From Thalassospira profundimaris (GTDB lineage: Bacteria; Pseudomonadota; Alphaproteobacteria; Rhodospirillales; Thalassospiraceae): a DNA stretch of 50,077 nt. Each line of letters begins with the position of its first letter. Position 1 is the first letter of the stretch. Where the stretch lies: assembly GCF_003326755.1 (NCBI RefSeq), contig NZ_JPWH01000032.1:1-50077 (forward strand). The letters are read 5' to 3'. A program made the position numbers and the translations under genes. Below the pieces are notes generated by a model that saw only the letters and a program-made list of their open reading frames with translations, did not search any database and had not been told where the DNA came from. This document shows, one piece after another, positions 41,761-50,077 of the stretch.

Positions 41761-43680
41761 TTAATCCGAATTGTAATGCAGATCGGTATCGACAGAGGCC
41801 AGGGGTGCTGTGGTCGGGATCACAATGCGAAACGTCGTTCCCTCGCCTTCAACACTATTGACCGTGATCTCGCCCATCAAAACCCGGTTCACAACATTTG
41901 CCACCACGCTCAGGCCAAGGCCACTGCCACCCTTGTTCCATTTGGTGGACCAAAAAGGTTCAAAGATACGGTCTGAATATTCCGCCGGAATTCCCACCCC
42001 GTCATCCACAATCTCGATACAAATCGTATCGCGGGTCAGGGGAAAGGCCCGGACCGAAACCAACCCCGACTTGCGCCCGGCAAAGGCATGAATTTTGGCA
42101 TTTTGCAAAAGATTCAAAATGACCTGGTCAATCGCGCTGGGATAGCTCTCCAGTATCAGGCCACTCGGGCAGCTTTTGCGTACGATGATGCCGGATTTCC
42201 GAAATTCAGGCCGGACGGTTTCAAGCAGCGAGTTTAACACACTTGCCAGGTCAAACTTGCGGCGGCTTTGGGTGCTCTGGTCAACGGCGGTGCGTTTGAA
42301 ATGACCAATCAGGGCAACCGCGCGCTCGATATTGGACTGCGCAATCCGGCACCCGCCCTTAAGATGTTCCAGATGTTCCTCGACCGTGCTGCGCCTGATT
42401 TGCGATGACCGGAAGGCCGTTCCCAATTCGTCCACATCTTCGGAAAGGGCGGAAACCGTGGTGAGCGCATTGCCAATCGGCGTGCGCAATTCATGGGCGA
42501 CACCAGCCACAATCCGGCCCAGTGACGCCATCCGCTGAACTTCCAGCAATTGCGCATCAATACGTTTTTGCACATTGCGGGTTTGCCGCCATTTGACAAA
42601 ATAATGCGCCCCGACCCAGGATAACAGACCGCTTAACAGCACCCAGATCGCGACAAAAATGAAATCGCGTTTTTCAAAGGCTGTCAGACGACTGTCCAAA
42701 CTGACCGAGCCTAAAATCAACAGGCCATTATCCTCGATCTGGCGTGCAATCAGCGCCCCGCCCGCGATAATGCCCGACAGCGGCAAATGACGTACCGTAT
42801 AAAGCGTGCCGTCATATTCAAAAACGGCGTTGCCTTTTTCACCTTGCAGTTTTTGCCACAATACAGGGTCACTTTTTGCCAGGGTGTTCCCGTTTTCCTT
42901 CATAAAGCCCCAAAGTTCCGACCTTGGTTTACCGGCCAGCCAGTAGCCATCATTATTCAAAAGAGTCGTTTGAACATTGCGGGGCGCAAAATAACCAAAT
43001 TCACCCAATATGTTTGACACATCGACATTAAAAACCAGATAACCTTCCTTCTGGCCCGACTTGCCAAGTATTTGCGAGATCAAACGCACCGTTGGCCGCC
43101 ACGGCACTTCGACCTTGCCATTTTCAACATTGAGATCCAGCGCCGAGATATAAACCTCGTCTGCCGTAATTTTTGTGGCCCGCTGGTAATAATAACGGTC
43201 GGACTTGTCCTGCAAATCCTGGTCGGGAATGCGCACAACGCCATCGGCTGTGTGGTCCACCCGCACAACCTCCCGGCCATTGGTACCAAGAATACGGGCC
43301 TGGAAAATATCGGGAAGCTGTTTGACGATCACCGAAAGGTGCTGAGCTGCTGACTGATCATCGGTTAAATAATTCCGGATGTCTTCGGTTTCCGCAGCGA
43401 TCAGCAATTGTTGCTCGAAACTGATAAAGGCGTTGTAAAGAACATTCTCGCGACGGTTTGTAAAACGTTCCAGCACCAGTTCACGATCTTCACGCACGGA
43501 TTTCTGTTCTGCCTGATACCAGCCCAGAAGGCCGGCCCCCAAAAGCAGCGAACAGAACAAAAAAATCAGCCCGAAAACCCACCAGAAACGCAAAGATAAC
43601 AAGGTATTGTGCAAAGTTCCGGCGCGAGAACGCAAACCTTCCTGTGCCCGTCTGATCATGGCACGACGGGCCGTTGTCAT
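41761..43680 (-). CDS. Membrane sensor histidine kinase with Cache-like sensor
   Basis: A 639-residue kinase. TM1 at about residues 33-54 and TM2 at about 340-362 flank a periplasmic sensor of about 285 residues of double-Cache style (FQARILGTNGREVVRVDH, DRYYYQRATKI, GYLVFNVDVSNILG). The H-box is VAGVAHELRTPIGNAL. The ATPase domain has LNLLQNAKIHAFAG, IEIVDDGVGIPAEY and GGSGLGLSVVANVV. The start overlaps the stop of the EAL regulator in ATGA, so the two are translationally coupled and are probably cognate partners. The phosphate signal would then set cyclic di-GMP breakdown. Confidence 0.92.
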   Translation of the reverse strand: MTTARRAMIRRAQEGLRSRAGTLHNTLLSLRFWWVFGLIFLFCSLLLGAGLLGWYQAEQKSVREDRELVLERFTNRRENVLYNAFISFEQQLLIAAETEDIRNYLTDDQSAAQHLSVIVKQLPDIFQARILGTNGREVVRVDHTADGVVRIPDQDLQDKSDRYYYQRATKITADEVYISALDLNVENGKVEVPWRPTVRLISQILGKSGQKEGYLVFNVDVSNILGEFGYFAPRNVQTTLLNNDGYWLAGKPRSELWGFMKENGNTLAKSDPVLWQKLQGEKGNAVFEYDGTLYTVRHLPLSGIIAGGALIARQIEDNGLLILGSVSLDSRLTAFEKRDFIFVAIWVLLSGLLSWVGAHYFVKWRQTRNVQKRIDAQLLEVQRMASLGRIVAGVAHELRTPIGNALTTVSALSEDVDELGTAFRSSQIRRSTVEEHLEHLKGGCRIAQSNIERAVALIGHFKRTAVDQSTQSRRKFDLASVLNSLLETVRPEFRKSGIIVRKSCPSGLILESYPSAIDQVILNLLQNAKIHAFAGRKSGLVSVRAFPLTRDTICIEIVDDGVGIPAEYSDRIFEPFWSTKWNKGGSGLGLSVVANVVNRVLMGEITVNSVEGEGTTFRIVIPTTAPLASVDTDLHYNSD

Positions 43681-45956
43681 GAGGCGAATACCCTGGAAAG
43701 ATCCCAGTCTTTTTCCCAGGATAGAAAATCATCTTCCGGCATCGGGCGAGCATATAAAAAGCCCTGCACGTATTTTACGCCGATAAAGCGCAAAATCTGA
43801 TGCTGTTCGACCGTTTCCACCCCTTCAGCCAGGACTTCCAGCCCCAGATTATCGGCAATGGTCTGGGTGGAGGCCGCAATACTTTGCCGTGCTGTCACCA
43901 CCTGCAGGGGGCTGACAAAGGAACGGTCAATTTTTACCTCGTCAATCGGCAGGCGATCCAGATAACTCAGCGAGGAAAAACCGGTGCCAAAATCATCCAG
44001 CGACAGGCGGAAACCGGCTTCTTTCAGGGTGGAAATAACCGTAATGCCCTCGCGCGCGCTTTGCATGGCAAAGCTTTCGGTAATTTCAAATTGAAGGTTT
44101 TCCGGCCCCAGTTGCGCATCACGCACACGGGACAATAACCGGGGGACAAACCCGTTCTGATTGATATCGGAAACCGAAAGATTAAGCGAAACCCGCACTT
44201 CGGACAGACCAAGCTGTTGGCGACGTTGTACAAAGCGCCCCGCCGCCGCCACCGCCTGAAAGGTCAGTTCCGAAATAAGGCCGCTTTTTTCCGCCAGGGG
44301 AATAAAATGTGCCGGTGAAACCGGTTCGCCTTCAAATGTCCAGCGGGCCAGAATTTCCATACCCGAGAGGCCGCCGTTTGCCAGTTCGATTTGTGGCTGA
44401 AAATGAAAAGTGATCTCGCCATTGCGCAGGGCATCGTGCAGACCGCTGCGCAATTGAACCGACCGGGCAATATTGTCTTGCAGGTCCGGGGTATACAGCA
44501 TGGCTTTGCCGGGTGTTTTTTGTGCCGCACGCAGCAATGTTGTCCGCACCGCACGGTCCACGGCAACGGATTCATGGTTTTCAACACCCTCCCGCACCAC
44601 GCCAATGGTCGCGGAAAGAGTAATGCTGTTTCCATCAATTAAAATGGGTTTTTCAAAAACCGACAACAGGCTGGTTTCGTCAATGCTGCAATTTTCATCA
44701 ATCACGGCAAGGCGAAATTCCCCCAGACGGGCGACAAAAACATCATCGCCAATCATGTCTTTCATCCGCGCATGAACCGCCATGATCAGCCGGTCGACAA
44801 ATTCCGTGCCAAAGGCCACGGCAAATTGCGGGGCTTCGTCAATCAAAACCAGGGCGACATGGCAATGCCGGTCATCCATATCGATAATATCGTACAGCTT
44901 GCGAAAATAGGCATTCTGATTGGGAATACCGAGTTTCTGATCAACAAAGGCCAGTTCATCAAGACGCTTGAGCAAGGCAAGATTTTCAAAACATAGCGCC
45001 AGATTGCCCGAAAACAGCCTTAACAGCGAGATGGCATCATTATTGACCCGGCCCGCATGTTCAAAATAAACCAGCAATTCCCGGTCACGATTGGCTGCAA
45101 AGCGCATGGCAACGCTGTTACCAATCAAAACGGGTTCGTGACTGTCAAAGGGCAACGTGCATAGCGAAGCGATATCAATACCGGGGATACTGGAAATATC
45201 CAGCCCCACCTGATCACGAAACCGTCCCAGCCCGGCAATGATCGGCAGGCGCATCAATGTATCACTGCCTTCCTGCGCCGGGCCGATGGCACAAATGGCC
45301 CCTTCGGGTTCCAGATGCAACAGGGCGGCAAGCTGCACAAGCACCCCCTGCGCAAACAGATCAAAGCTGCGGCGACTATAAAGATCGCGCGTGCTTTTAA
45401 TGATCAGTTCCAGCCCGTTGCGCGTTTGTTCAAGAGTATTGATGTAATCATAAGCACGGATAGAGGCGGTCAGGGTTGTGATCAGTCTTGTGCGCGTCAG
45501 TTCGTCCTTGGTGCGGTAATCATTAATGTCATAATCCCGGATGATCCGGCTTTCGGGGGCATAACCGGGATGACCGGTGCGCAAAATAATCCGGGTTTTG
45601 ATATGCCCCTGTTCACGCAATTTGCGCACCAGATGCAGCCCGGCATGTTCCTCTTCCATCACGACATCCAGAAGAATCACCGCAATACCCGACACGGAAT
45701 TGAAAATCCGTTCCGCCTCGGCACCGGAATGGGCATGGATCAGTTCAAGCGGGCGATCCAGAATGGCAACTTTGCGCAAGGCAAATTCGGTCGCCTCGTG
45801 GACATCAGGATCGTCATCCACCACCAGAATTTTCCAGGACGAAATCGTCGAGGGCAGCAGGGAATCATCTATAAAATCGTGTTGACCCGCACCATTTTCA
45901 GCCCCCTCATCGGCGCCGTCGAAAATTTCAATAAAATCATTTTCGTTGTTATCCAC
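43677..45956 (-). CDS. Response regulator with DUF3369, degenerate GGDEF and EAL domains
   Basis: A 759-residue protein. An acidic N-terminus precedes a receiver domain (residues 42-170; acidic pocket DDD at 47-49, phospho-Asp97 in VILLDVVM). A DUF3369-like GAF-type domain follows (SIRAYDYINTLEQTRNGLELIIKSTRDL). The GGDEF domain has lost its signature (RLGEFRLAV) and cannot be a cyclase. The EAL domain (about 505-745) keeps EIL in GMEILARW, NLSVSDINQ, the ITES motif, LDDFGTGFSSLSYL and EVLAEGVET, so cyclic di-GMP phosphodiesterase activity is expected. It is co-transcribed upstream of its likely kinase. Confidence 0.9.
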   Translation of the reverse strand: MDNNENDFIEIFDGADEGAENGAGQHDFIDDSLLPSTISSWKILVVDDDPDVHEATEFALRKVAILDRPLELIHAHSGAEAERIFNSVSGIAVILLDVVMEEEHAGLHLVRKLREQGHIKTRIILRTGHPGYAPESRIIRDYDINDYRTKDELTRTRLITTLTASIRAYDYINTLEQTRNGLELIIKSTRDLYSRRSFDLFAQGVLVQLAALLHLEPEGAICAIGPAQEGSDTLMRLPIIAGLGRFRDQVGLDISSIPGIDIASLCTLPFDSHEPVLIGNSVAMRFAANRDRELLVYFEHAGRVNNDAISLLRLFSGNLALCFENLALLKRLDELAFVDQKLGIPNQNAYFRKLYDIIDMDDRHCHVALVLIDEAPQFAVAFGTEFVDRLIMAVHARMKDMIGDDVFVARLGEFRLAVIDENCSIDETSLLSVFEKPILIDGNSITLSATIGVVREGVENHESVAVDRAVRTTLLRAAQKTPGKAMLYTPDLQDNIARSVQLRSGLHDALRNGEITFHFQPQIELANGGLSGMEILARWTFEGEPVSPAHFIPLAEKSGLISELTFQAVAAAGRFVQRRQQLGLSEVRVSLNLSVSDINQNGFVPRLLSRVRDAQLGPENLQFEITESFAMQSAREGITVISTLKEAGFRLSLDDFGTGFSSLSYLDRLPIDEVKIDRSFVSPLQVVTARQSIAASTQTIADNLGLEVLAEGVETVEQHQILRFIGVKYVQGFLYARPMPEDDFLSWEKDWDLSRVFAS

Positions 45957-46403
45957 TTTATCCCGATCCCCTTAAAGCCTTCAAATGCCTGCCAACGGGA
46001 CGTCCCTCCCCAGGGAATAAAAATCGGCCTCCATCAGCCTGCCTTGTATGTTCGATCTGCAAATTGGAATCAGGGCGTCAAACCTGCTATGTCCGAAACA
46101 CGGCTTTTCCCTTAACCAATTGATTATCAATCAACAGATTTAGTGCATAAACGAGACTTGGTCCTTTCAAGCCATCCACCCCCTTTACCCTTTATGCCCC
46201 GTTTGCCCCTGGAAAAGCCCGTTGTGTCATCAATCAGCCCCAATCATCCCCTGCCAACACTGTCTGTCCATTTCGTAATTCAGGCTTATCTGATATTACA
46301 TTGGGACGATCGACACGCTTAACAACCACTGGCCGAGTAAAACACCTGCAGCGTCTCCTTATAGGCAAGGTTACTGCAAAAACTTTCAACTTCAAGAGGT
46401 AAA
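45957..46403 (+). other. Divergent regulatory region before the HugZ-like gene
   Basis: No gene is supported in these 447 bases. The only clear structure is the palindrome TTGATT-ATC-AATCAA (46120-46134). It resembles an FNR/FixK site (TTGAT-N4-ATCAA) but its arms are one base too far apart. No Fur box is seen. The SD of the following gene (GAGG) lies at its right end. Confidence 0.45.
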
Positions 46404-47195
46404 ATGGAACAGGATCCCGTTGCGCCCGCCAATGATGCCGCCAGTTTGCGTCGCCTGATGCGCAGAGCCCCCGAAGCAACCCTGGCGACCCTTGCCCATG
46501 ACCACAGCCAGGTTGCCAATGGTTGGCCTGTGACCTCGATGGTGCAACCGGTGATCGATATGGACGGCACGCCGGTTATGCTGATTTCGGAACTGGCCGA
46601 TCATACCCGACACATTCAAAATAACCCGCGTGTTTCGCTGTTATTTCGCCCCTTTTCATCTTGGGACACCCGGGACGAAGCATCGGAAACAGGCCGCGAT
46701 AAACCGGTGACAGATACCCAGCGCCTGACGGTTTTTGGGACGGCGCGCAAAATGGAAGATCACAGGATCAAACGACGCTACCTTGCCATTCAACCCGCAG
46801 CCGCCCTTTATGCCGGTTTCGCCGATTTTGCCTTTTACCGGATCGACATTGAAGCCGCCTATTGGGTCGGCGGATTTGGCAAACAGCGCCGCCTGCGTGG
46901 CGACCAATTGCGATGCCCCGTCGCAGACAGCCTGATTGCGAACCATGACACACTAATCGATATGCTGCAGGGAAAGCAGCCGGAACTTACCGGACAAATC
47001 GTGCCGTTGCATGGCCCGGAAAATTGCGACTGCGAAACAAACTGGAAACCGGTTACAATCGACTGTGACGGCGCGCATTTCGCTTGTAACGATACAATAC
47101 TGCGAATCGAATTTCCTCATACAATTTTCAGCGTGGAAGATGCGCAAAACATTCTGGTGAAAATGGGCCAGAAAAAGAACGAAATCCAGACATAA
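46404..47195 (+). CDS. HugZ-like pyridoxamine-phosphate-oxidase-fold protein
   Basis: A 263-residue protein with an N-terminal split-barrel FMN-binding-type domain (EATLATLAHDHSQVANGWPVTSM, VMLISELADHTRHIQNNPRVSLLF) and a C-terminal DUF2470-like domain (TIDCDGAHFACNDTILRIEFP). HugZ/HutZ proteins of this design bind or degrade heme, but PNPOx-fold proteins do many things, so heme use is only likely. A CDCETNW cluster adds cysteines. AAGAGG lies 5 bases before the ATG. The gene stands alone, with no iron-regulated site found. Confidence 0.82.
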   Translation: MEQDPVAPANDAASLRRLMRRAPEATLATLAHDHSQVANGWPVTSMVQPVIDMDGTPVMLISELADHTRHIQNNPRVSLLFRPFSSWDTRDEASETGRDKPVTDTQRLTVFGTARKMEDHRIKRRYLAIQPAAALYAGFADFAFYRIDIEAAYWVGGFGKQRRLRGDQLRCPVADSLIANHDTLIDMLQGKQPELTGQIVPLHGPENCDCETNWKPVTIDCDGAHFACNDTILRIEFPHTIFSVEDAQNILVKMGQKKNEIQT

Positions 47196-47406
47196 AACGG
47201 CGGTTTTCCGGCAGTTTCAGCATATGTGAACATGCCATTTTCATATTCGACAAAAGCGGGAAAAATGCGGGTTATTTGACCAAAGCAGCGGTTGCTTTTG
47301 CCATGCCATTGTAACAATATGTCGCAATGTCAGGGACCCACCCCACGGGTTACTTTCATATTTGCTCTTTTAAACCCCAGACTTTCGTTCCCACTAGGAG
47401 AGATCC

Positions 47407-49032
47407 GTGCTGCAATCAGGACCCGTTGTCAGCCGTGTAGGCCTTGAAAAACATGGCCTCAAAAACCTTGGCGCCGTTCACTGGAATTTGGACGCTGCCG
47501 GCCTTTATGAACATGCCATCCGCCGTTCGGAGGGCAAAATTGCCAAAGGGGGTGCCTTTGTCGCCCTGACCGGCGAACATACCGGTCGCTCCCCGCAGGA
47601 CCGTTATATTGTCGAAGAGGAATCGGTTAAGGCCGACATTGACTGGGGCGATGTGAACCGCCCGGTTTCCCCGGAAGTATTTGAGCGCATGTATCAGAAA
47701 ATTCGCGCCTATTTTCAGGGAACCGAATTGTTCGTGCAGGATTGTTATGCCGGTTCCGACCCGCAATTCCGCCTGCCGGTGCGCATTGTCAATGAAAATG
47801 CCTGGCACAACCTGTTTGTGCGCAACATGTTCATTCAGCCGCCCAAAGAAGACCTGCGCGATTTTGACCCCGGCTTTACCATTCTCCATGCGCCGGGCCT
47901 TCAGTCCGACCCGGAAACGGACGGCACCCGCTCCGATGTTTTCGTCATGGTCAGCTTTGAGCGTAAAATGGTGCTGATCGGTGGCACCTGGTATGCGGGC
48001 GAAATGAAGAAATCGATCTTCTCTGTCCTCAACCACATCCTGCCAGCCAAAAACGTTTTGCCCATGCACTGCTCGGCCAATATTGGCCCGAACGGCGATA
48101 CCGCTGTATTCTTTGGCCTGTCTGGCACCGGTAAAACCACCCTCTCGGCCGATGCGTCGCGCACCCTGATCGGCGATGACGAACATGGCTGGGGCGAGGA
48201 TGGCGTCTTCAATTTTGAAGGCGGCTGCTATGCCAAGGTGATCAAACTGTCCAAAGAGGCAGAACCGGAAATTTACGCCACCACCCAGACCTTCGGGACG
48301 GTTCTGGAAAATGTTGTCATGAACAAGCAAACCCGCGAGCTTGATCTTGATGACCAGCGCCATACCGAAAATACCCGCTCAAGCTATCCGATCGAATTCA
48401 TTCCCAATGCGTCGAAAAGTGGCCGGGGCGGGCATCCGAAAAACATCGTCATGCTGACCTGTGATGCCTTTGGCGTTTTGCCGCCAATTGCCAAGCTCAG
48501 TTCGGCCCAGGCAATGTATCACTTCCTGTCGGGTTATACCGCCAAGGTTGCCGGTACCGAAAAAGGTGTCAAGGAACCAACCGCAGCATTTTCCGCCTGC
48601 TTTGGCGCACCTTTCATGCCGCGTCATCCCTCGGTTTACGCCAAACTGCTGGGTGAGCTGATTGAAAAGCACGGTTCGGACTGCTGGCTGGTCAATACCG
48701 GCTGGTCCGGTGGCGGTTTTGGTGAAGGGGCACGCATGAAAATCGGCTATACCCGTGCGCTTCTCAATGCCGCACTGAATGGCGATTTGAAAAACGTTCC
48801 GTTCGCAACCGATCCGTTCTTTGGCCTGTCCTATCCGACCGAATGTGGCGATGTTCCGGCAAGTGTTCTTAACCCGCGTGAAAGCTGGGCCAACAAGGCA
48901 GCCTATGACAAAGCCGCTGCCAACCTGACGGCACGTTTTGAAAAGAACTTTGCCAAGTTTGAAGAACATGTCGATGACGCGGTGAAGGAAATCGCCATTC
49001 GCAACAGCGCCGAAATCAAAGCTGCCGAATAA
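47407..49032 (+). CDS. pckA: Phosphoenolpyruvate carboxykinase (ATP)
   Basis: A 541-residue cytoplasmic gluconeogenic enzyme that turns oxaloacetate and ATP into phosphoenolpyruvate, CO2 and ADP. The kinase-1a loop is [31 protein letters not shown], the metal-binding [22 protein letters not shown] and the adenine-binding C-terminal segment are all present. The GTG start at 47407 has AGGAGA 6 bases upstream. The 211-base region before it holds a small AAAGCA/TGCTTT stem but no operator I can name. It ends with a strong terminator. Confidence 0.97.
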   Translation: MLQSGPVVSRVGLEKHGLKNLGAVHWNLDAAGLYEHAIRRSEGKIAKGGAFVALTGEHTGRSPQDRYIVEEESVKADIDWGDVNRPVSPEVFERMYQKIRAYFQGTELFVQDCYAGSDPQFRLPVRIVNENAWHNLFVRNMFIQPPKEDLRDFDPGFTILHAPGLQSDPETDGTRSDVFVMVSFERKMVLIGGTWYAGEMKKSIFSVLNHILPAKNVLPMHCSANIGPNGDTAVFFGLSGTGKTTLSADASRTLIGDDEHGWGEDGVFNFEGGCYAKVIKLSKEAEPEIYATTQTFGTVLENVVMNKQTRELDLDDQRHTENTRSSYPIEFIPNASKSGRGGHPKNIVMLTCDAFGVLPPIAKLSSAQAMYHFLSGYTAKVAGTEKGVKEPTAAFSACFGAPFMPRHPSVYAKLLGELIEKHGSDCWLVNTGWSGGGFGEGARMKIGYTRALLNAALNGDLKNVPFATDPFFGLSYPTECGDVPASVLNPRESWANKAAYDKAAANLTARFEKNFAKFEEHVDDAVKEIAIRNSAEIKAAE

Positions 49033-49057
49033 AATCTGGTTTATTTAGCACTAAGAG

Positions 49058-49087
49058 GGCCGACCCCATTCGGGTCGGTCTTTTTTT
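49058..49087 (+). terminator. Intrinsic terminator of pckA
   Basis: GGCCGACCC / GGGTCGGTC, a 9-bp stem with a 5-base loop and seven T residues, 25 bases after the stop. Confidence 0.92.
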
Positions 49088-49180
49088 ATGGTATAAAGTT
49101 GCCACAAAAAAATTCGTAAAAAATGACCCCGGGATTCGAATATTGTCGCAAGAAAAACCGAACATAAAGGGAGAACGGGG

Positions 49181-49981
49181 ATGGCACGGTTGCGCAACTG
49201 GAATCTCGTTATCGGATTTTGGGTGGCGATCCTGTTGTGTCATACCGGTTTTGTCGCCGATGCCCACGAAAATCAGCGCCGTACCGTAACCCTGGCCTGT
49301 AACCCGTTTCCACCGTCAAAAATTGCCGATCACCAGGACATGCCGGGCTATGACGTCGAAATTCTGCGCGCGGCCTTTGCCGTTAGCAATATTGATGTCA
49401 AAACACCTTTTTACCCTTGGAAACGGGCCTACCTTCTGGCATCGGAAGGACGGCTTGACGGGCTGTGCTCCTGTTCATATTCGATCGAACGTGAAAGCGA
49501 CCTGCTTTATTCCGCAGAGCTTGGCCAGGTGCGTATCGGCCTGTTTTCCATCGTTGGTCACGTGCCGCAATACATAACCCGGCTGGAGGATGTGCGCAAT
49601 TTACGCATTGGTGTGGTTTCAGGCTATAGCCTTGAAAAATCGGCCGAAAATTCGGGTCTGAACATCATTACGGCGACCAGCGAACAAAATTTGCTGGGCA
49701 TGTTATATACCAACCAGATCGATATGATTTATTCCTTTCGTGCCCCGGTTCTTGTGGCACAAAAAAAACACGACATTCCCATTTCGCTGCAATATCACGA
49801 ACTGAGCCGCGCCCCCTATTACGGCTGCATTTCGCGACGTCTCGATGATGCTTACGCGCTGCTTGAAACCCTCAATTACGGGCTTCAAACCATTCGCATC
49901 AATGGTCTTTATGATGACATCCTGGAAAAATACGGCGTCAGCGAAACGCGCCTGCCCAAACCGATGGCCTGGACCAACTAA
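49181..49981 (+). CDS. Periplasmic solute-binding protein, family 3
   Basis: A 266-residue exported protein. The signal peptide (LVIGFWVAILLCHTGFVADAHE) precedes a two-lobed binding fold: VTLACNPFPPSKI, MPGYDVEILRAAFA, GRLDGLCSCSYSIERE and LRIGVVSGYSLEKSAE. This is the amino-acid-binding SBP_bac_3 type, in the shorter form often found without its own transporter. No ABC permease or ATPase genes are in the window, and the next gene is cut off. The ligand is unknown. The start follows AAGGGAG. Confidence 0.85.
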   Translation: MARLRNWNLVIGFWVAILLCHTGFVADAHENQRRTVTLACNPFPPSKIADHQDMPGYDVEILRAAFAVSNIDVKTPFYPWKRAYLLASEGRLDGLCSCSYSIERESDLLYSAELGQVRIGLFSIVGHVPQYITRLEDVRNLRIGVVSGYSLEKSAENSGLNIITATSEQNLLGMLYTNQIDMIYSFRAPVLVAQKKHDIPISLQYHELSRAPYYGCISRRLDDAYALLETLNYGLQTIRINGLYDDILEKYGVSETRLPKPMAWTN

Positions 49982-50077
49982 AGGCCTTTGCCGCTAACGC
50001 GCCTTATCGCCCCTGCGCCCACGCCGCGACCGCAATTTGCGCCAATAGCTGGACACCCGCAAAAACCTATCGCGTCA
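49982..50077. other. Window end, no gene supported
   Basis: Two minus-strand frames end in this tail with protein-like C-termini, but the frame with the better composition has a stop codon at the very edge. I cannot tell which, if either, is the end of a real gene. Confidence 0.3.

Noticed and set aside
46120..46134. FNR/FixK box
   Set aside because: The half-sites TTGAT and ATCAA are separated by five bases instead of four.
46010..46403. Fur box for the HugZ-like gene
   Set aside because: No GATAATGATAATCATTATC-like sequence was found, so iron control is not claimed.
1..50077. CRISPR array, insertion sequence, prophage or replication origin
   Set aside because: I saw no regularly spaced repeats, transposase, phage structural genes or DnaA-box cluster.

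Overview
The window looks like core chromosome of a marine Alphaproteobacterium of the Rhodospirillales type, close to Thalassospira (inferred from gene content and protein style; no search was run). Supporting signs are a fused trpE(G) with an alphaproteobacterial Trp leader peptide, a SAM-II riboswitch before metZ, an EcfG-type general-stress promoter before csbD, and ubiE-ubiB. GC is moderate. I see no phage, insertion sequence, integrase or CRISPR array.

Layout. 1-2800: minus-strand biosynthesis genes (folE, apaG, metZ with its SAM-II leader). 3134-7033: plus-strand TVP38-type membrane protein overlapping an FAD disulfide oxidoreductase, then an orphan histidine kinase. 7406-15623: two TrkH-type K+ transporter subunits 5 kb apart, with purU, a diguanylate cyclase, a HigBA-like toxin-antitoxin pair, asd and a tiny DUF3012 lipoprotein between them. 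15981-22567: an SNase-fold exported protein, then a Fur-controlled iron-uptake unit (FecI sigma, FecR, STN-type TonB receptor, PepSY membrane protein). 22658-24569: tRNA-Gly(CCC), a PQQ-type sugar dehydrogenase and gpt. 24718-30557: a minus-strand envelope cluster made of a TPR/glycosyltransferase-9-like protein, an exported SH3-like protein, an M48 lipoprotein protease and a CHASE2 membrane protein without an output domain. 31054-35643: chemoreceptor, GNAT, ubiB, ubiE. 35785-40124: trpF, a voltage-gated-type K+ channel and attenuator-controlled trpE(G). 40276-45956: SPOUT methyltransferase, csbD, DUF1289 protein, and a histidine kinase coupled to a response regulator with DUF3369, degenerate GGDEF and EAL domains. 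46404-49981: HugZ-like protein, pckA, and a periplasmic solute-binding protein.

Themes. K+ handling appears three times (two TrkH, one channel). Cyclic di-GMP is made by the GGDEF enzyme at 10267 and probably degraded by the EAL regulator at 43677. Methionine and tryptophan synthesis are each under a readable RNA attenuator. The metZ leader is the most striking: promoter, SAM-II aptamer, a five-codon open frame whose ribosome-binding site ends the aptamer, and an intrinsic terminator whose 5' arm contains that frame's stop codon.

Most interesting points: the composite metZ leader, the CHASE2/M48/SH3-like operon, the EcfG promoter of csbD, the cluster of CCGAAT half-sites before the chemoreceptor, and a row of hairpins after the first histidine kinase. 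All functional names come from reading motifs by eye. Start codons were chosen from Shine-Dalgarno (SD) sequences where these could be seen.
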